Of a DNA stretch of 64,000 nt, positions 9,130-18,080 are shown piece by piece (position 1 is the stretch's first letter; every line of letters begins with the position of its first letter). The DNA is from an uncultured Verrucomicrobiales bacterium (GTDB taxonomy: Bacteria > Verrucomicrobiota > Verrucomicrobiia > Verrucomicrobiales > Akkermansiaceae). The translations under genes and the position numbers were made by a program. The DNA lies in NCBI GenBank assembly GCA_949373085.1, contig CASICJ010000025.1, positions 1-64,000 on the forward strand, read 5' to 3'. The notes under the pieces are model-generated. The model was not told the DNA's origin. It did no database searches and saw nothing but the letters and a program-made list of their open reading frames with translations.

Positions 9130-10290
9130 CTATCGATTTGGTGCAAGTTGGAAGGTAAAACCTTTTAGATATTCTGTTTCCGGAAGGGTTGCTATAATGG
9201 GGTGATCGAGTCGTTGGGAATGGTTGTCAATCATCCGAAGAGTTCTCTTTCCATCAACAGCGGCACTTCTAACACTCTCAAGAAAAAGTTCGCGGGTCGC
9301 GTGATGGGAGCAACAGAAGGTCGACAGTATTCCACTTTGATTCAACATGCCAAGGGCTCTGAGGTGGATTTCTTTGTAACCGCGCATAGCGTCTTTGACG
9401 GTTTTTTTGTTTCGGGTGAACGATGGGGGATCAAGAATTATCAGATCGTAGGTTTCATCGTGTTTTCTGAGGAAATCGAAGGCATTAGCAGTGATCGTCT
9501 CAATTTTCACTCCGGTGAGTTCAGCATTTTTAGCTGCTGCCGTTGTGGCGTCTTCTGAGATATCAACTGCGCGGACCGATTGAGCTCCAGCGAGTGCGCA
9601 TGCTAGGCTAAATCCCCCTTGGTTGCAGAACAGATCAAGCACTTTCTTTCCGGGTGCCAAGCGGGCAACTTTTTGGTAATTGTCCATAATGTCGAGGTAG
9701 AGTCCGGTTTTTTGTCCATTTGCAGGATCGATTTCGAAGACTGAGTCTTGGTGTGAAACCGTAAAGGGTTCTGGCTGATCTCCATGAATCATGACAATTT
9801 CTTGCTCAAGACCCTCGGGTCGACGCATTGAGGAGTCGTTACGGAGAGTAATTGATTTGGGTGTGAGAAGTTCAACGAGGCAGCTAACAATGAGATCTTT
9901 GCGTTGATCCATGGCTAAAGTCGTTGTTTGTAAGACGAGGTGATCCCCATATTGATCGACGATTACGCCAGGAAGGCCGTCCGATTCACTCCAAATTATC
10001 CGTCGAAGGTCCTGCCCAATCTTAAGAGATTCCCTATAATTGATGGCCTGACCGAGTCGTCGTAGAAAAAACTCAGCATCAAGTTTTTGTTTTCTTCGGG
10101 AGATCCTACGTGCCACGATTTGCGACTGTGGATTATAGATCGCGACTCCTAGGGGACGATCCTTGAAATCCTTGAGCGTCACGACGTCACCAGGTTCGGG
10201 ATTTCCAAAAGTTTTTTGGATTTCCGAAGCGTAGACCCACTCGTGGCCGTGAAAAATGCGAGAGCGGGGTTTAATAATGAGGCCTGGCAT
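9130..10290 (-). CDS. rlmI: RlmI-type class I rRNA large-subunit methyltransferase
   Basis: About 386 aa from the preferred ATG at 10290; E. coli RlmI is about 396 aa. It is an S-adenosylmethionine-dependent enzyme of the family that makes m5C in 23S rRNA. Visible parts: N-terminal PUA domain (IIKPRSRIFHGHEWVYASEI); an SGRSDGLPG-like ESDGLPGVIVDQYG block; SAM-binding VLDLFCNQGGFSLACA; motif IV DPPSF; and the family C-terminus HPIIATLPETEYLKGF. An ATG at 10353 and a TTG at 10401 would add residues with no family counterpart and overlap the divergent histone-like gene, so the shorter start is chosen. Exact target base is inferred from family. Confidence 0.88.
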   Translation of the reverse strand: MPGLIIKPRSRIFHGHEWVYASEIQKTFGNPEPGDVVTLKDFKDRPLGVAIYNPQSQIVARRISRRKQKLDAEFFLRRLGQAINYRESLKIGQDLRRIIWSESDGLPGVIVDQYGDHLVLQTTTLAMDQRKDLIVSCLVELLTPKSITLRNDSSMRRPEGLEQEIVMIHGDQPEPFTVSHQDSVFEIDPANGQKTGLYLDIMDNYQKVARLAPGKKVLDLFCNQGGFSLACALAGAQSVRAVDISEDATTAAAKNAELTGVKIETITANAFDFLRKHDETYDLIILDPPSFTRNKKTVKDAMRGYKEIHLRALGMLNQSGILSTFCCSHHATRELFLESVRSAAVDGKRTLRMIDNHSQRLDHPIIATLPETEYLKGFTFQLAPNR

Positions 10291-10392
10291 GGGGAAAGAA
10301 AAGGGCAGAGGAGCGAGGAGTTCAAGACATGGCGTGCCTTTTCGCTTGAACATCTTGGCAATGGGGCCTAATTCCGGGGCGAACTTAATCCT

Positions 10393-10737
10393 ATGGGTCA
10401 AAATCTTAAAACTCGCCAGAAGCGCCGCCGCAGAAAACTTTATCTGAAGCGGAAAAACATACGTATTAAAGCTGGAGCCTCTTCAAAGGCAGCCAAAGCA
10501 GATAAGCCAGCCAAGAAGACCGTTAAGAAAGCAGCCAAGAAAGTTGCTAAGAAAGCAGCCAAGAAAGTTGCTAAGAAAGCAGCCAAGAAAGTTGCTAAGA
10601 AAGCAGCCAAGAAGGTCGCTAAGAAAGCTGCTAAGCCAAAAACAGAGTCCCCCAAGGCTACGGAATCGAAGGTTGGAGAAGCCAAGTCAGAGGCAAGTCC
10701 TTCTGAAAAGCCCAAGGATTCTGGCCCAGACGAATAG
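10393..10737 (+). CDS. Histone H1-like lysine/alanine-repeat basic protein
   Basis: 114 aa. Residues 1-27 are extremely basic (an RRRRK cluster and KRK). Residues about 40-82 are tandem KKAAKKVA units like the C-terminal tail of histone H1 and bacterial H1-like proteins (Hc1/Hc2 of Chlamydia). The tail from about residue 83 is Glu/Ser/Pro-rich and ends acidic. DNA compaction or RNA binding is inferred from composition. The repeat is built on a 24-bp DNA tandem repeat and may vary in copy number between strains. The start overlaps the upstream TTG option of the divergent rlmI. A hairpin terminator follows. Confidence 0.85.
   Translation: MGQNLKTRQKRRRRKLYLKRKNIRIKAGASSKAAKADKPAKKTVKKAAKKVAKKAAKKVAKKAAKKVAKKAAKKVAKKAAKPKTESPKATESKVGEAKSEASPSEKPKDSGPDE
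10525..10635 (+). repeat. 24-bp tandem repeat inside the histone-like gene
   Basis: Units start at 10525, 10549, 10573 and 10597, followed by a partial divergent copy to about 10635. The first three are identical; the fourth differs at a few third positions. Each encodes KKAAKKVA. Confidence 0.92.
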
Positions 10738-10761
10738 GGTTTTCTCACTCAACCCAGTTTT

Positions 10762-10795
10762 AAAAACCTGCTTAGCCCCGGCTTGGCGGGTTTTT
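10762..10795 (+). terminator. Rho-independent terminator after the histone-like gene
   Basis: Arms 10762-10771 and 10786-10795 pair over 10 bp with a single G-T wobble, with further AGCC/GGCT pairing inside, ending in a run of T. It lies 25 bp after the stop codon. Confidence 0.75.
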
Positions 10796-10808
10796 CTTTG
10801 GATATCCG

Positions 10809-11324
10809 GTGAAATTGAGTGTAACTGTGACCGTGGTTCAAATGTTTGTCGCCCTTCTTTTTTTGGCTTTCTTTTCTTTCGGCTGCAAAAACGACGGAAA
10901 TAATGCTGTTGGAGCGGCCCCATTTCCTGAAATCGAGGAGATCCAGCTTTTGGTGATTCATCACCGAAAGAATGGAGATCTGATTAGCTATCTCGCTCTT
11001 GAACATGTTCCCATCAATCTACGAGCTTTAGTTGAACCAGTAAATGATAGTCAGGAACTTTTTGTGACGGTTCTTGGAACGAAACGCCATAGCTTGTTGA
11101 AGCGAAGCTTCTCAATCTCTAGCCAAATTGGGGGGGACTCCAATGGAAAAGTTACCGTTATCGTCGAGAATGGTCTAGCGGTTAGCATTGACGGAAATGC
11201 ATTTCATAGCCCGGCTCTCGTTTCGATAGATTCGCTGGAAATGATCGAACAGGCTTTGGTCGAGGGAAATATGGCTTCAGAAGGGGCTTCCACGATTACG
11301 ATTTCAAATGAAGAGGTTGAGTAA
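10809..11324 (+). CDS. Putative lipoprotein, function unknown
   Basis: 171 aa. A long hydrophobic leader (about 5-24) ends in Phe-Ser-Phe-Gly-Cys at residue 26, a loose lipobox, so lipid anchoring is possible. The mature part is beta-rich and acidic, ends in Ser-Asn-Glu-Glu-Val-Glu and has no recognised catalytic motif. It follows the terminator of the histone-like gene and precedes ftsH by about 150 bp. It may therefore have its own promoter close to or within the terminator. Confidence 0.7.
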   Translation: MKLSVTVTVVQMFVALLFLAFFSFGCKNDGNNAVGAAPFPEIEEIQLLVIHHRKNGDLISYLALEHVPINLRALVEPVNDSQELFVTVLGTKRHSLLKRSFSISSQIGGDSNGKVTVIVENGLAVSIDGNAFHSPALVSIDSLEMIEQALVEGNMASEGASTITISNEEVE

Positions 11325-11472
11325 TGCCAGACCAGAACCATGATTTTTAGGGGCAGACGAATTCGCACTTAGTCCTGTCTGCGTAAATCAGCAAAAAAAG
11401 GCGTTTTCATTCCATTTTCTTGCGTTAGCGTCCGGTGCCGGGATAGGAGCTTTGAGCCGCCGGTAGTTTATT

Positions 11473-13824
11473 ATGTCCGAGCAACAGCCACCAGAGATTC
11501 CGGGATCAAAAAAGCCAGCCCAGACCCCTTCCGATAAGGGCGTGAACTGGAAAGTGATTATTTTGTTCACCATCGCTTTAGCGATTATTTTCGTGGCACT
11601 TACTAAGGCCAGCGATAGTGACCGTGAGACCCTAAAGTTTACGGAGTTTCGCGAAGCACTGCTTGAGGGTCGAATTCTTCAAACAGCCTCGGAGGACTAC
11701 CCAGCTGGTAAGCTCGAGCTTGTAACTTTTACCGGTGAGGCTCGCGCCGAAATTACTGGGCGGTTTTCTAAGGATGAGCCCCTTGTGAAAAATTGGGATA
11801 ATGAGGTTAATATTAAATCTGTTGTCCAAGTCGATATTGACAGCATCAGTAACGATCTCGACGAAACATTTGGGGAAAAACTAAATTGGGTGGCTGTGGC
11901 GCCCAGTGAGGACGGATTAGCTAAGGAAGTTCCTTTTTCTCAGATTAAGACCCTTCTTTCGGAGAATAGACTAGTTCTCGGGAAAGATGTCGAATTTAAG
12001 ATTTTTCGCGAGTTGAACTCAAATGTTGCCACTCTTTACGCGATTATGGGGGATCCGATTGGATTTAGTTCTGAAGAGTTGAAAACAATGGCGTCTGATG
12101 GTAAGCTGAAGAGTTTCCAAGTCAAACTGAGTGCAAGCTCACGCGGAAAGTTGGAAGCCTTGATCGATTCGGGCATTTCCACGCGAAATCAGGATAACAC
12201 TTTTGGGAAAGTAATGATGAGCCTTCTTCCGGTGCTTCTCTTGATCGTCTTGATTTTCTTCCTTTTTAGACACCAGATGAAATCGGCAGGTCGTGGCGCG
12301 ATGAGTTTTGGAAAATCTAAGGCGAAGCTGCTGACAATGGATCAACAAAAGGTGACTTTTAAAGATGTTGCTGGGATCCAAGAGGCAAAAGAAGAGCTTT
12401 TCGAGATTGTCGATTTTCTTCGTGACCCTCAAAAGTTTCAGGCTCTTGGTGGAACGATTCCGAAGGGTGTTCTTATGGTTGGGCCTCCAGGAACCGGTAA
12501 GACCTTACTGGCACGAGCGATTGCGGGTGAAGCTGAGGTCCCGTTCTTCTCGATTAGTGGTTCTGATTTCGTGGAAATGTTTGTGGGGGTTGGGGCCAGT
12601 CGGGTTCGCGATATGTTTGAGCAAGGTAAGAAGAGTGCTCCGTGTCTTGTTTTTATCGATGAAATTGACGCTGTCGGCCGCCATCGTGGACATGGTATGG
12701 GAGGCGGTCACGATGAAAGGGAGCAAACTTTGAATGCGCTTCTCGTTGAAATGGATGGCTTTGATACTCAGGAAGGTGTCATCATTATTGCGGCTACAAA
12801 CCGTCCAGATGTATTGGATCCAGCCCTTCTCCGACCTGGTAGATTTGACCGTCAGGTAACAGTAGCTCTTCCTGATGTTAAAGGGCGGGAGCAGATTCTC
12901 GGGGTTCATACCAAAAAAATCAAACTAGCTGCCGGAACGGATCTTGGTCTTATCGCGCGAGGAACTCCTGGGTTTTCAGGAGCGGAATTGGCAAACCTTA
13001 TCAACGAGGCCGCTCTCCTCGCGGCTCGCAAGGGAATCAAAGCTGTGACTCTTGCGGAGATGGAAGAGGCCCGTGATAAGGTTCGCTGGGGGCGCGAACG
13101 GAGAAGCTTGGCCCTCTCAGATAAGGAAAAAAAGAATACGGCCTATCACGAGGCTGGGCATGCTATTTTAAATGAGATTATAGATCACACCGATCCACTT
13201 CATAAGGTCACGATCATCCCGCGGGGACCTTCGCTCGGATCGACCATGTTTCTGCCGGATGAAGATAAGTTTAACTACCGCAAGAACGAGCTTCTTTCGC
13301 AGCTCATTGTTCTTATGGGTGGACGTGTTGCAGAGGAGATTATCTTTGGCGATGTTACCAATGGTGCGATGGGAGATATTCGAATGGCGACGAGTCTAGC
13401 TCGAAAGATGGTATGTGAGTGGGGAATGAGTACCGACCTTGGGATGGTTGAGTATGGCGATGGAGGAAGTGGTGGTTTCCTCGCCCGCGATATGATGAGC
13501 CAGTCTAAAAATTACTCCGAAGATACGGCTCAAAAGATTGATAATGAGATCAAGGATTTGATCGATCATGCCTACAAAGAGGCCGAAAGGCTTCTCAACG
13601 AAAATCGGACCTTACTTGATAAGATTTCAGAGGCTCTTTTAGAGTTTGAGACATTAGATGCGCAGCATATTAAAGACCTTATCGAGCATGGCGAGATGAA
13701 GGATCCACCGAATCCCCCAGAGCCGCCGGAGATCCCCGATGATTTGCAAAAAGAGATCACTCCCGAGTCGACCGAGGACAAAAATCGGGGTGAAGATGGT
13801 TCGCTTATATCAGCCTTCAGTTAA
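11473..13824 (+). CDS. ftsH: ATP-dependent zinc metalloprotease FtsH
   Basis: 783 aa, longer than the ~650 aa of E. coli FtsH. This membrane AAA+ protease removes damaged and regulatory membrane proteins. Visible parts: cytoplasmic Pro-rich start; TM1 (about 27-46); an enlarged periplasmic region of about 200 residues; TM2 (about 247-267); AAA+ Walker A GPPGTGKT (about 336); Walker B VFIDEIDA; second-region-of-homology [17 protein letters not shown]; zinc motif HEAGH (about 559); C-terminal Pro-rich tail (NPPEPPEIP). The long intermembrane segment accounts for most of the extra length. Confidence 0.97.
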   Translation: MSEQQPPEIPGSKKPAQTPSDKGVNWKVIILFTIALAIIFVALTKASDSDRETLKFTEFREALLEGRILQTASEDYPAGKLELVTFTGEARAEITGRFSKDEPLVKNWDNEVNIKSVVQVDIDSISNDLDETFGEKLNWVAVAPSEDGLAKEVPFSQIKTLLSENRLVLGKDVEFKIFRELNSNVATLYAIMGDPIGFSSEELKTMASDGKLKSFQVKLSASSRGKLEALIDSGISTRNQDNTFGKVMMSLLPVLLLIVLIFFLFRHQMKSAGRGAMSFGKSKAKLLTMDQQKVTFKDVAGIQEAKEELFEIVDFLRDPQKFQALGGTIPKGVLMVGPPGTGKTLLARAIAGEAEVPFFSISGSDFVEMFVGVGASRVRDMFEQGKKSAPCLVFIDEIDAVGRHRGHGMGGGHDEREQTLNALLVEMDGFDTQEGVIIIAATNRPDVLDPALLRPGRFDRQVTVALPDVKGREQILGVHTKKIKLAAGTDLGLIARGTPGFSGAELANLINEAALLAARKGIKAVTLAEMEEARDKVRWGRERRSLALSDKEKKNTAYHEAGHAILNEIIDHTDPLHKVTIIPRGPSLGSTMFLPDEDKFNYRKNELLSQLIVLMGGRVAEEIIFGDVTNGAMGDIRMATSLARKMVCEWGMSTDLGMVEYGDGGSGGFLARDMMSQSKNYSEDTAQKIDNEIKDLIDHAYKEAERLLNENRTLLDKISEALLEFETLDAQHIKDLIEHGEMKDPPNPPEPPEIPDDLQKEITPESTEDKNRGEDGSLISAFS

Positions 13825-13869
13825 TTTTCCGGGAATCAAGTTTCTCGAACACACACTCAAAAAGTAATC

Positions 13870-14796
13870 ATGGAAAATGTTGTTATTATCGGAACCGGCT
13901 GTGCTGGTTGGACTGCTGCTATCTACACGGGTCGCGCTAATCTAGAGCCTCTTGTCCTTTCGGGAACGCAGGTTGGCGGCCAGTTGACAACAACGACTGA
14001 GGTTGAGAACTTTCCGGGTTTTCCTGACGGCGTCATGGGGCCAGAACTAATGAGTAGGATGCAACAGCAGGCCGAAAAGTTTGGGGCCAAGGTTGAATAC
14101 AAGAAGGTCAATGAAATTACTAGGAATGAGGACGGAACCTTCGGTCTTGAAACAGATCAGGAAACTGTCCAGTCGAAGACCGTAATCATAGCCACAGGAG
14201 CTGCTCCTCGCTACTTAGGCTTAGAGAACGAAATGAACTTGGTGGGCCATGGGGTGACATCGTGTGCAACTTGCGACGGAGCGTTTTATCGCGATGTTCC
14301 AGTCGCTGTGGTTGGTGGAGGAGACTCAGCTTGTGAGGAAGCCAATTTCCTGACTCGCTTCGCCTCGAAGGTTTATCTCATTCACCGTCGTGACGAACTC
14401 CGAGCTTCGAAAATTATGGCTGATCGTGTTCTAGCCAATGAAAAAGTTGAGCCGGTCTGGGATTCTGGAATCACCGAGTATCTCACAGATGAAGAGGGTG
14501 AGGTTCGTGCTGTCAATTTAGAGAACCTCAAGACGGGAGAAAAATCAGAACTGGAAGTTAAATGCGTCTTCGTAGCAATTGGTCATGTTCCAAACTCCCA
14601 GTTTGTTGGTGGGCTAGTTGATCTCGATGAGAATGGTTATGTTCTTCAGAATCCTCATAGCACGGGCACAAAGACCCCGGGTCTTTATGCTGCGGGTGAT
14701 GTTGCAGATCATATTTATCGCCAAGCAATTACTGCTTCTGGGCAAGGATGTGCTGCTGCGATTGAGGCAGAACGTTATCTTTCCGACGGTGATTAG
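13870..14796 (+). CDS. trxB: Thioredoxin-disulfide reductase
   Basis: 308 aa, the normal size of low-molecular-weight TrxB, which reduces thioredoxin with NADPH through FAD and a redox disulfide. Visible: N-terminal FAD motif IGTGCAGWTAAIY (usual form is GSGPAGYTAAIY), redox site CATCDGAF (about residue 136), NADPH motif VVGGGDSACEEA, and the C-terminal FAD block GLYAAGDVAD. A hairpin terminator follows at about 14819. The Cys-Ala replacing Pro-Ala in the first dinucleotide motif is unusual relative to E. coli. Confidence 0.95.
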   Translation: MENVVIIGTGCAGWTAAIYTGRANLEPLVLSGTQVGGQLTTTTEVENFPGFPDGVMGPELMSRMQQQAEKFGAKVEYKKVNEITRNEDGTFGLETDQETVQSKTVIIATGAAPRYLGLENEMNLVGHGVTSCATCDGAFYRDVPVAVVGGGDSACEEANFLTRFASKVYLIHRRDELRASKIMADRVLANEKVEPVWDSGITEYLTDEEGEVRAVNLENLKTGEKSELEVKCVFVAIGHVPNSQFVGGLVDLDENGYVLQNPHSTGTKTPGLYAAGDVADHIYRQAITASGQGCAAAIEAERYLSDGD

Positions 14797-14818
14797 ACAA
14801 AGGTTATCGCGTTTCTTC

Positions 14819-14848
14819 AAAACTGGAAATTTTAGAATTCCGGTTTTT
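14819..14848 (+). terminator. Hairpin terminator after trxB
   Basis: Arms 14819-14828 and 14838-14847 pair over 10 bp with one wobble and run into Ts. The A-rich left arm lets it work in both directions, toward the convergent peptidase gene as well. Confidence 0.6.
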
Positions 14849-14949
14849 GGTATTTGCGTTTCACACGCCAAACAGAGAGGTGATCATAGACCTTGCCGTT
14901 AGTTTCGTTGGCAATCAGTAACTATCGGAAATCCTCCTATTGATTTTGA

Positions 14950-16068
14950 TTAGAATTCTAGACCTGCGATCATTTTGGTGAACCACGCGGCACCGTCTTT
15001 GAGATCGGAAATCTGGATGAATTCGTCGGCGGTGTGGGCTTGGTCGATTGATCCGGGTCCAAGGCAAATTGAGGGGATTCCGGCGGCCGATAAATGAGCG
15101 GCGTCAGAAAACCAAGGAGCCCCGACGAATTTGAGGTTTGAGTGAATTTCCTTAAGTTTTATAAGCCAGGGATGATTAGGTGGCATGGCCATGGGTGGCG
15201 ATTCAGCGCTGTGTATCAGCTCGACGTCAGTAAGATAGCGTTTTAGGATTTCACTTGCGGGTTCATCGTTCACCAAGGCGGGCACTGTTCTAATATCGAG
15301 GGTAGCGGTTGCCTGTGCTGGCACGATATTTGCGCGGTTCCCTCCCGAGATCATTCCGACATTCATGGTTGATTGATCCAAAACGGGATGATGAAAACTC
15401 GAAAGGCGTTTAAGAAACGGACCCTCGAGAGTCTGTATTTCGCTAATGAGTTTCAGAATAGCGTTTTCACCAAGATGGGGCTGGGAAGCGTGGGTGGCTT
15501 TCCCTGTTGCTTTTACTGTGGCCCAAAGGCATCCTTTAGTGCAGTAGACGGCTTCGAGAGAAGTCGGTTCGCCGGCGACTGCGAAATCGTATTGGTGCGC
15601 ATGATTTTTGGCGAAGTGGCGGGATCCTGGTTGCCTCGATTCCTCGCCCATGAAGCCAATAAAATCGACTGCTATAGGGAGTTTTTCCAAAAGGTGGGCA
15701 TTTTCGCGAAGCCCCCATAGCATTGCCGCCATGGGACCTTTGGTGTCGGAAGCCCCCCGTCCGTGAATTTTGCCGCCACTGATTGAGCCAGAAAAAGGAT
15801 CAATCGTCATTCCGGAAACCCCAACGGTGTCCAGATGAGGCCCAAGGAGAATTCGAGGGCGGCTTCTGGAGCCCGGAGCCCGAGCAATTAAATTCGGCCG
15901 TCCAGGTTCCACTTCTTCAAAGATAGTATCGAACCCATATGGTTGAAGGAACTCGGAAACTAGGCCGGCAACCTCCTTTTCTCCGCCCGGGGATACTCCT
16001 GGGTCTCCATCTGGGTTAACGGAGGGGATTTGGATGAGGTCTTGGAGAAGTTCGACTACGGATTGCAC
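14950..16068 (-). CDS. M20 family metallopeptidase (ArgE/DapE/acetylornithine deacetylase-like)
   Basis: About 372 aa from a GTG at 16068, preceded by an AGGA at good spacing. M20 enzymes remove acyl groups or cut small peptides using two metal ions. Visible: GPHLDTVGV (metal ligand His and Asp), GRGASDTKGPMAAM (bridging Asp), FMGEESRQPGS (catalytic Glu-Glu), the dimerisation lid around residues 180-290, and a late metal His in DQAHTADE. ArgE, DapE and other M20 deacylases cannot be separated by eye, and no arginine or lysine gene is adjacent. The frame runs open upstream to 16269, but those residues do not match the family and overlap the divergent ThuA gene. Confidence 0.85.
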   Translation of the reverse strand: MQSVVELLQDLIQIPSVNPDGDPGVSPGGEKEVAGLVSEFLQPYGFDTIFEEVEPGRPNLIARAPGSRSRPRILLGPHLDTVGVSGMTIDPFSGSISGGKIHGRGASDTKGPMAAMLWGLRENAHLLEKLPIAVDFIGFMGEESRQPGSRHFAKNHAHQYDFAVAGEPTSLEAVYCTKGCLWATVKATGKATHASQPHLGENAILKLISEIQTLEGPFLKRLSSFHHPVLDQSTMNVGMISGGNRANIVPAQATATLDIRTVPALVNDEPASEILKRYLTDVELIHSAESPPMAMPPNHPWLIKLKEIHSNLKFVGAPWFSDAAHLSAAGIPSICLGPGSIDQAHTADEFIQISDLKDGAAWFTKMIAGLEF

Positions 16069-16150
16069 ATACGAGATCCTAAGAAACCAAATGCCAATGT
16101 GGAAGTTTTTCGTCTTGGCAACAAGGGCCTGTATCGATGATAGTGGGCAA

Positions 16151-17050
16151 ATGAAGAATCGCTTAACACTTGGGATTTCGCTTATGCTTCTCGCCAGTTT
16201 TGTATTTGTGAGTCTTGCTGCCAAAAAAGATAACGAAAACGAATCAGGCGTCGTCAGGGTGTTGATCATCGATGGTCAAAATAATCATAACTGGAAAGAG
16301 ACTACTCCTGTGCTCAAGAAGATCTTTGGGAGTAATAAACGCTTTTCACGAGATGTAAGCACAAGTCCGGGAAACAAGGCTGCGAAGGAAGAGTGGGATA
16401 AGTGGCGTCCTCAGTTCCAAAAGTATGATGTCGTGGTGAGTAACTATAATGGTCAGATGTGGCCTGGGGAAGTGCGTGCTTCATTCGTTGATTTCGTGAA
16501 AAATGGTGGGGGTTTTGTTGTCGTGCACGCGGCAGATAACGCATTCTCAATGTGGCCTGAGTATAATGAAATGATCGGTCTTGGTGGTTGGGGCGGGCGC
16601 AACGAGAAGAGTGGTCCTTACGTTTATTACAAAGACGGCAAAGAGGTTGTAGACGAATCTAAGGGAAGGGGTGGAAATCATGGACCCCAGCATGAATTTG
16701 TGATCACAAATCGCGCCGATGATCACCCGATCACCAAAGGGATGCCTAAAGAGTGGTTACATGCCAAAGATGAGCTTTATGACATGCTACGGGGACCTGC
16801 CAAAAATATGGAAGTTCTTGCGACCGCTCCAAGTGAGAAGACGAATCGCGATGAGCCTATGCTCATGGCACTTAATTACGGGAAAGGCCGGGTTTTTCAC
16901 ACAACGCTGGGACATGCTAATTACTCAATGCAGTGCCGAGGATTTTACGACACTATTCTAAGAGGTGCTGAGTGGGTTGCCGGTAGAGAAGTTACGGTTG
17001 GTTGGTCCAAGGATTTTCCAACCAAAGAGAAGGTTACTCCAGTCAAGTGA
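16151..17050 (+). CDS. ThuA-like domain protein (exported)
   Basis: About 299 aa from ATG 16151, chosen because it opens a clean signal peptide (about 1-22). The ThuA fold is related to class I glutamine amidotransferase-like domains. Its members are annotated in trehalose or other sugar utilisation and are widespread in Planctomycetes/Verrucomicrobia, but their reaction is not firmly known. Visible: VLIIDGQNNHNW at the start of the domain, GGGFVVVHAADNAF, HEFVITNRADDHPITKGMP, and GKGRVFHTTLGHANYS near the end, all typical. A strong terminator follows directly. Confidence 0.88.
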   Translation: MKNRLTLGISLMLLASFVFVSLAAKKDNENESGVVRVLIIDGQNNHNWKETTPVLKKIFGSNKRFSRDVSTSPGNKAAKEEWDKWRPQFQKYDVVVSNYNGQMWPGEVRASFVDFVKNGGGFVVVHAADNAFSMWPEYNEMIGLGGWGGRNEKSGPYVYYKDGKEVVDESKGRGGNHGPQHEFVITNRADDHPITKGMPKEWLHAKDELYDMLRGPAKNMEVLATAPSEKTNRDEPMLMALNYGKGRVFHTTLGHANYSMQCRGFYDTILRGAEWVAGREVTVGWSKDFPTKEKVTPVK

Positions 17051-17064
17051 ATTGACGTCTACTC

Positions 17065-17112
17065 TGCCCCAAGCGTGGCATTACCTTTCGACGTTTGGGG
17101 CATGAATTTTTT
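17065..17112 (+). terminator. Strong hairpin terminator after the ThuA gene
   Basis: Arms 17065-17076 and 17091-17102 form 12 bp with one G-T wobble, around a 14-nt loop, followed by six Ts at 17107-17112. It separates the ThuA gene from the transporter gene 13 bp further on. Confidence 0.8.
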
Positions 17113-17124
17113 ATTCTCTAGTCA

Positions 17125-17997
17125 ATGACGGTTCCTGGCGGTGCCGTCTTTCTTCCTTTAGTTGGTGCGGTGCTGCACCCGCTTCTAGGGTGGTGTATAC
17201 AGAAGGGAACGGTTCATGGCGTCCGTCTATCTGTGATCGTTGCTATCGCGAATTTAGTCACGGCATTCATATTCCTCTTATATCTTCACCCAACTGGGGG
17301 GTGGGAGATTTCTGGGAGAGATTGGTGGGCGATCGGAAATGGTGTCTTCTTTTTTTTGGGACAATGGTTCTCTATCCAATCAGTGAAGACGGGGGATTTG
17401 GCGGTTCATTCTTCCGCTTTGGGAATGAAGGTAGTGATTGTGGGATTCTTTTCTATGTTGGTGGGGCTTGAACCGGGCTCATGGAGTTTGGTGTGTGGCG
17501 TTATTCTAGCAACGGTAGCGATCTTCCTTGTCTCAGGAGGAACCGCGGAAGGTTGGCGAACCCATCGCGTAACGGTAGGTCTGACTTTGGTAGCTTGCCT
17601 GTTTTTTGGAATTAATGATTTTTTAACCGGTTGGCAGAGTCGTGAAATCGGAGCAGCACGCTGGCTCATCCTTATGATGAGTACGAGCGGGATTATTTCA
17701 ATTGGCCTCTTATTTCGTCGCGGAGAGCAATTGGCGATGTTGGTTAGAAATCCCCGTATTACGACTTTTGTAGTTGGAGCCGGACTTTTGCTCGGACTGC
17801 AAGCTCTTGTCGTGAATTTGGCATTCAGCCGTTATGGTCAGCCAACTTTAAGTAATGTTGTCTTCAGTACCCGAGGATTGATGGCGGCTCTTTTCCTCTA
17901 TTTCATCGGGCGTAAGAGCGATCCACGTTTTGTGAGGAAACAGAGTGTAGGTGGGGTCCTGATGGTGATAGCTCTTGCGATCGTGCTGGGAGCGTAA
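17125..17997 (+). CDS. EamA/DMT-like integral membrane transporter
   Basis: 290 aa with about ten hydrophobic helices in two similar halves, as in drug/metabolite transporters of the EamA type. The second half begins around residue 150 (VTVGLTLVACLFFGINDFLTG). Helix-breaking Gly/Pro positions and the NVVFSTRGLMAALFLYF helix near the end fit the family. No substrate can be inferred from the neighbours. It starts just after the terminator of the ThuA gene, so it probably has its own promoter. Confidence 0.75.
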   Translation: MTVPGGAVFLPLVGAVLHPLLGWCIQKGTVHGVRLSVIVAIANLVTAFIFLLYLHPTGGWEISGRDWWAIGNGVFFFLGQWFSIQSVKTGDLAVHSSALGMKVVIVGFFSMLVGLEPGSWSLVCGVILATVAIFLVSGGTAEGWRTHRVTVGLTLVACLFFGINDFLTGWQSREIGAARWLILMMSTSGIISIGLLFRRGEQLAMLVRNPRITTFVVGAGLLLGLQALVVNLAFSRYGQPTLSNVVFSTRGLMAALFLYFIGRKSDPRFVRKQSVGGVLMVIALAIVLGA

Positions 17998-18080
17998 AAA
18001 GCGTTGTATTTATAAGAGAAGATTTTTTTCTAAGAAAGGAAATAAGAGGTGACTACTTTTAGTCATAGGAGTCCACTCGG

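Noticed and set aside
10440-10748. Leu/Ala/Phe-rich frame antisense to the histone-like gene
   Set aside because: A mirror of the lysine repeat on the opposite strand; the apparent membrane-like repeat is produced by AAG/GCC codons read backwards.
16069-16269. N-terminal extension of the M20 peptidase
   Set aside because: Residues do not resemble the family, overlap the divergent ThuA gene, and a GTG with a good AGGA lies at 16068.
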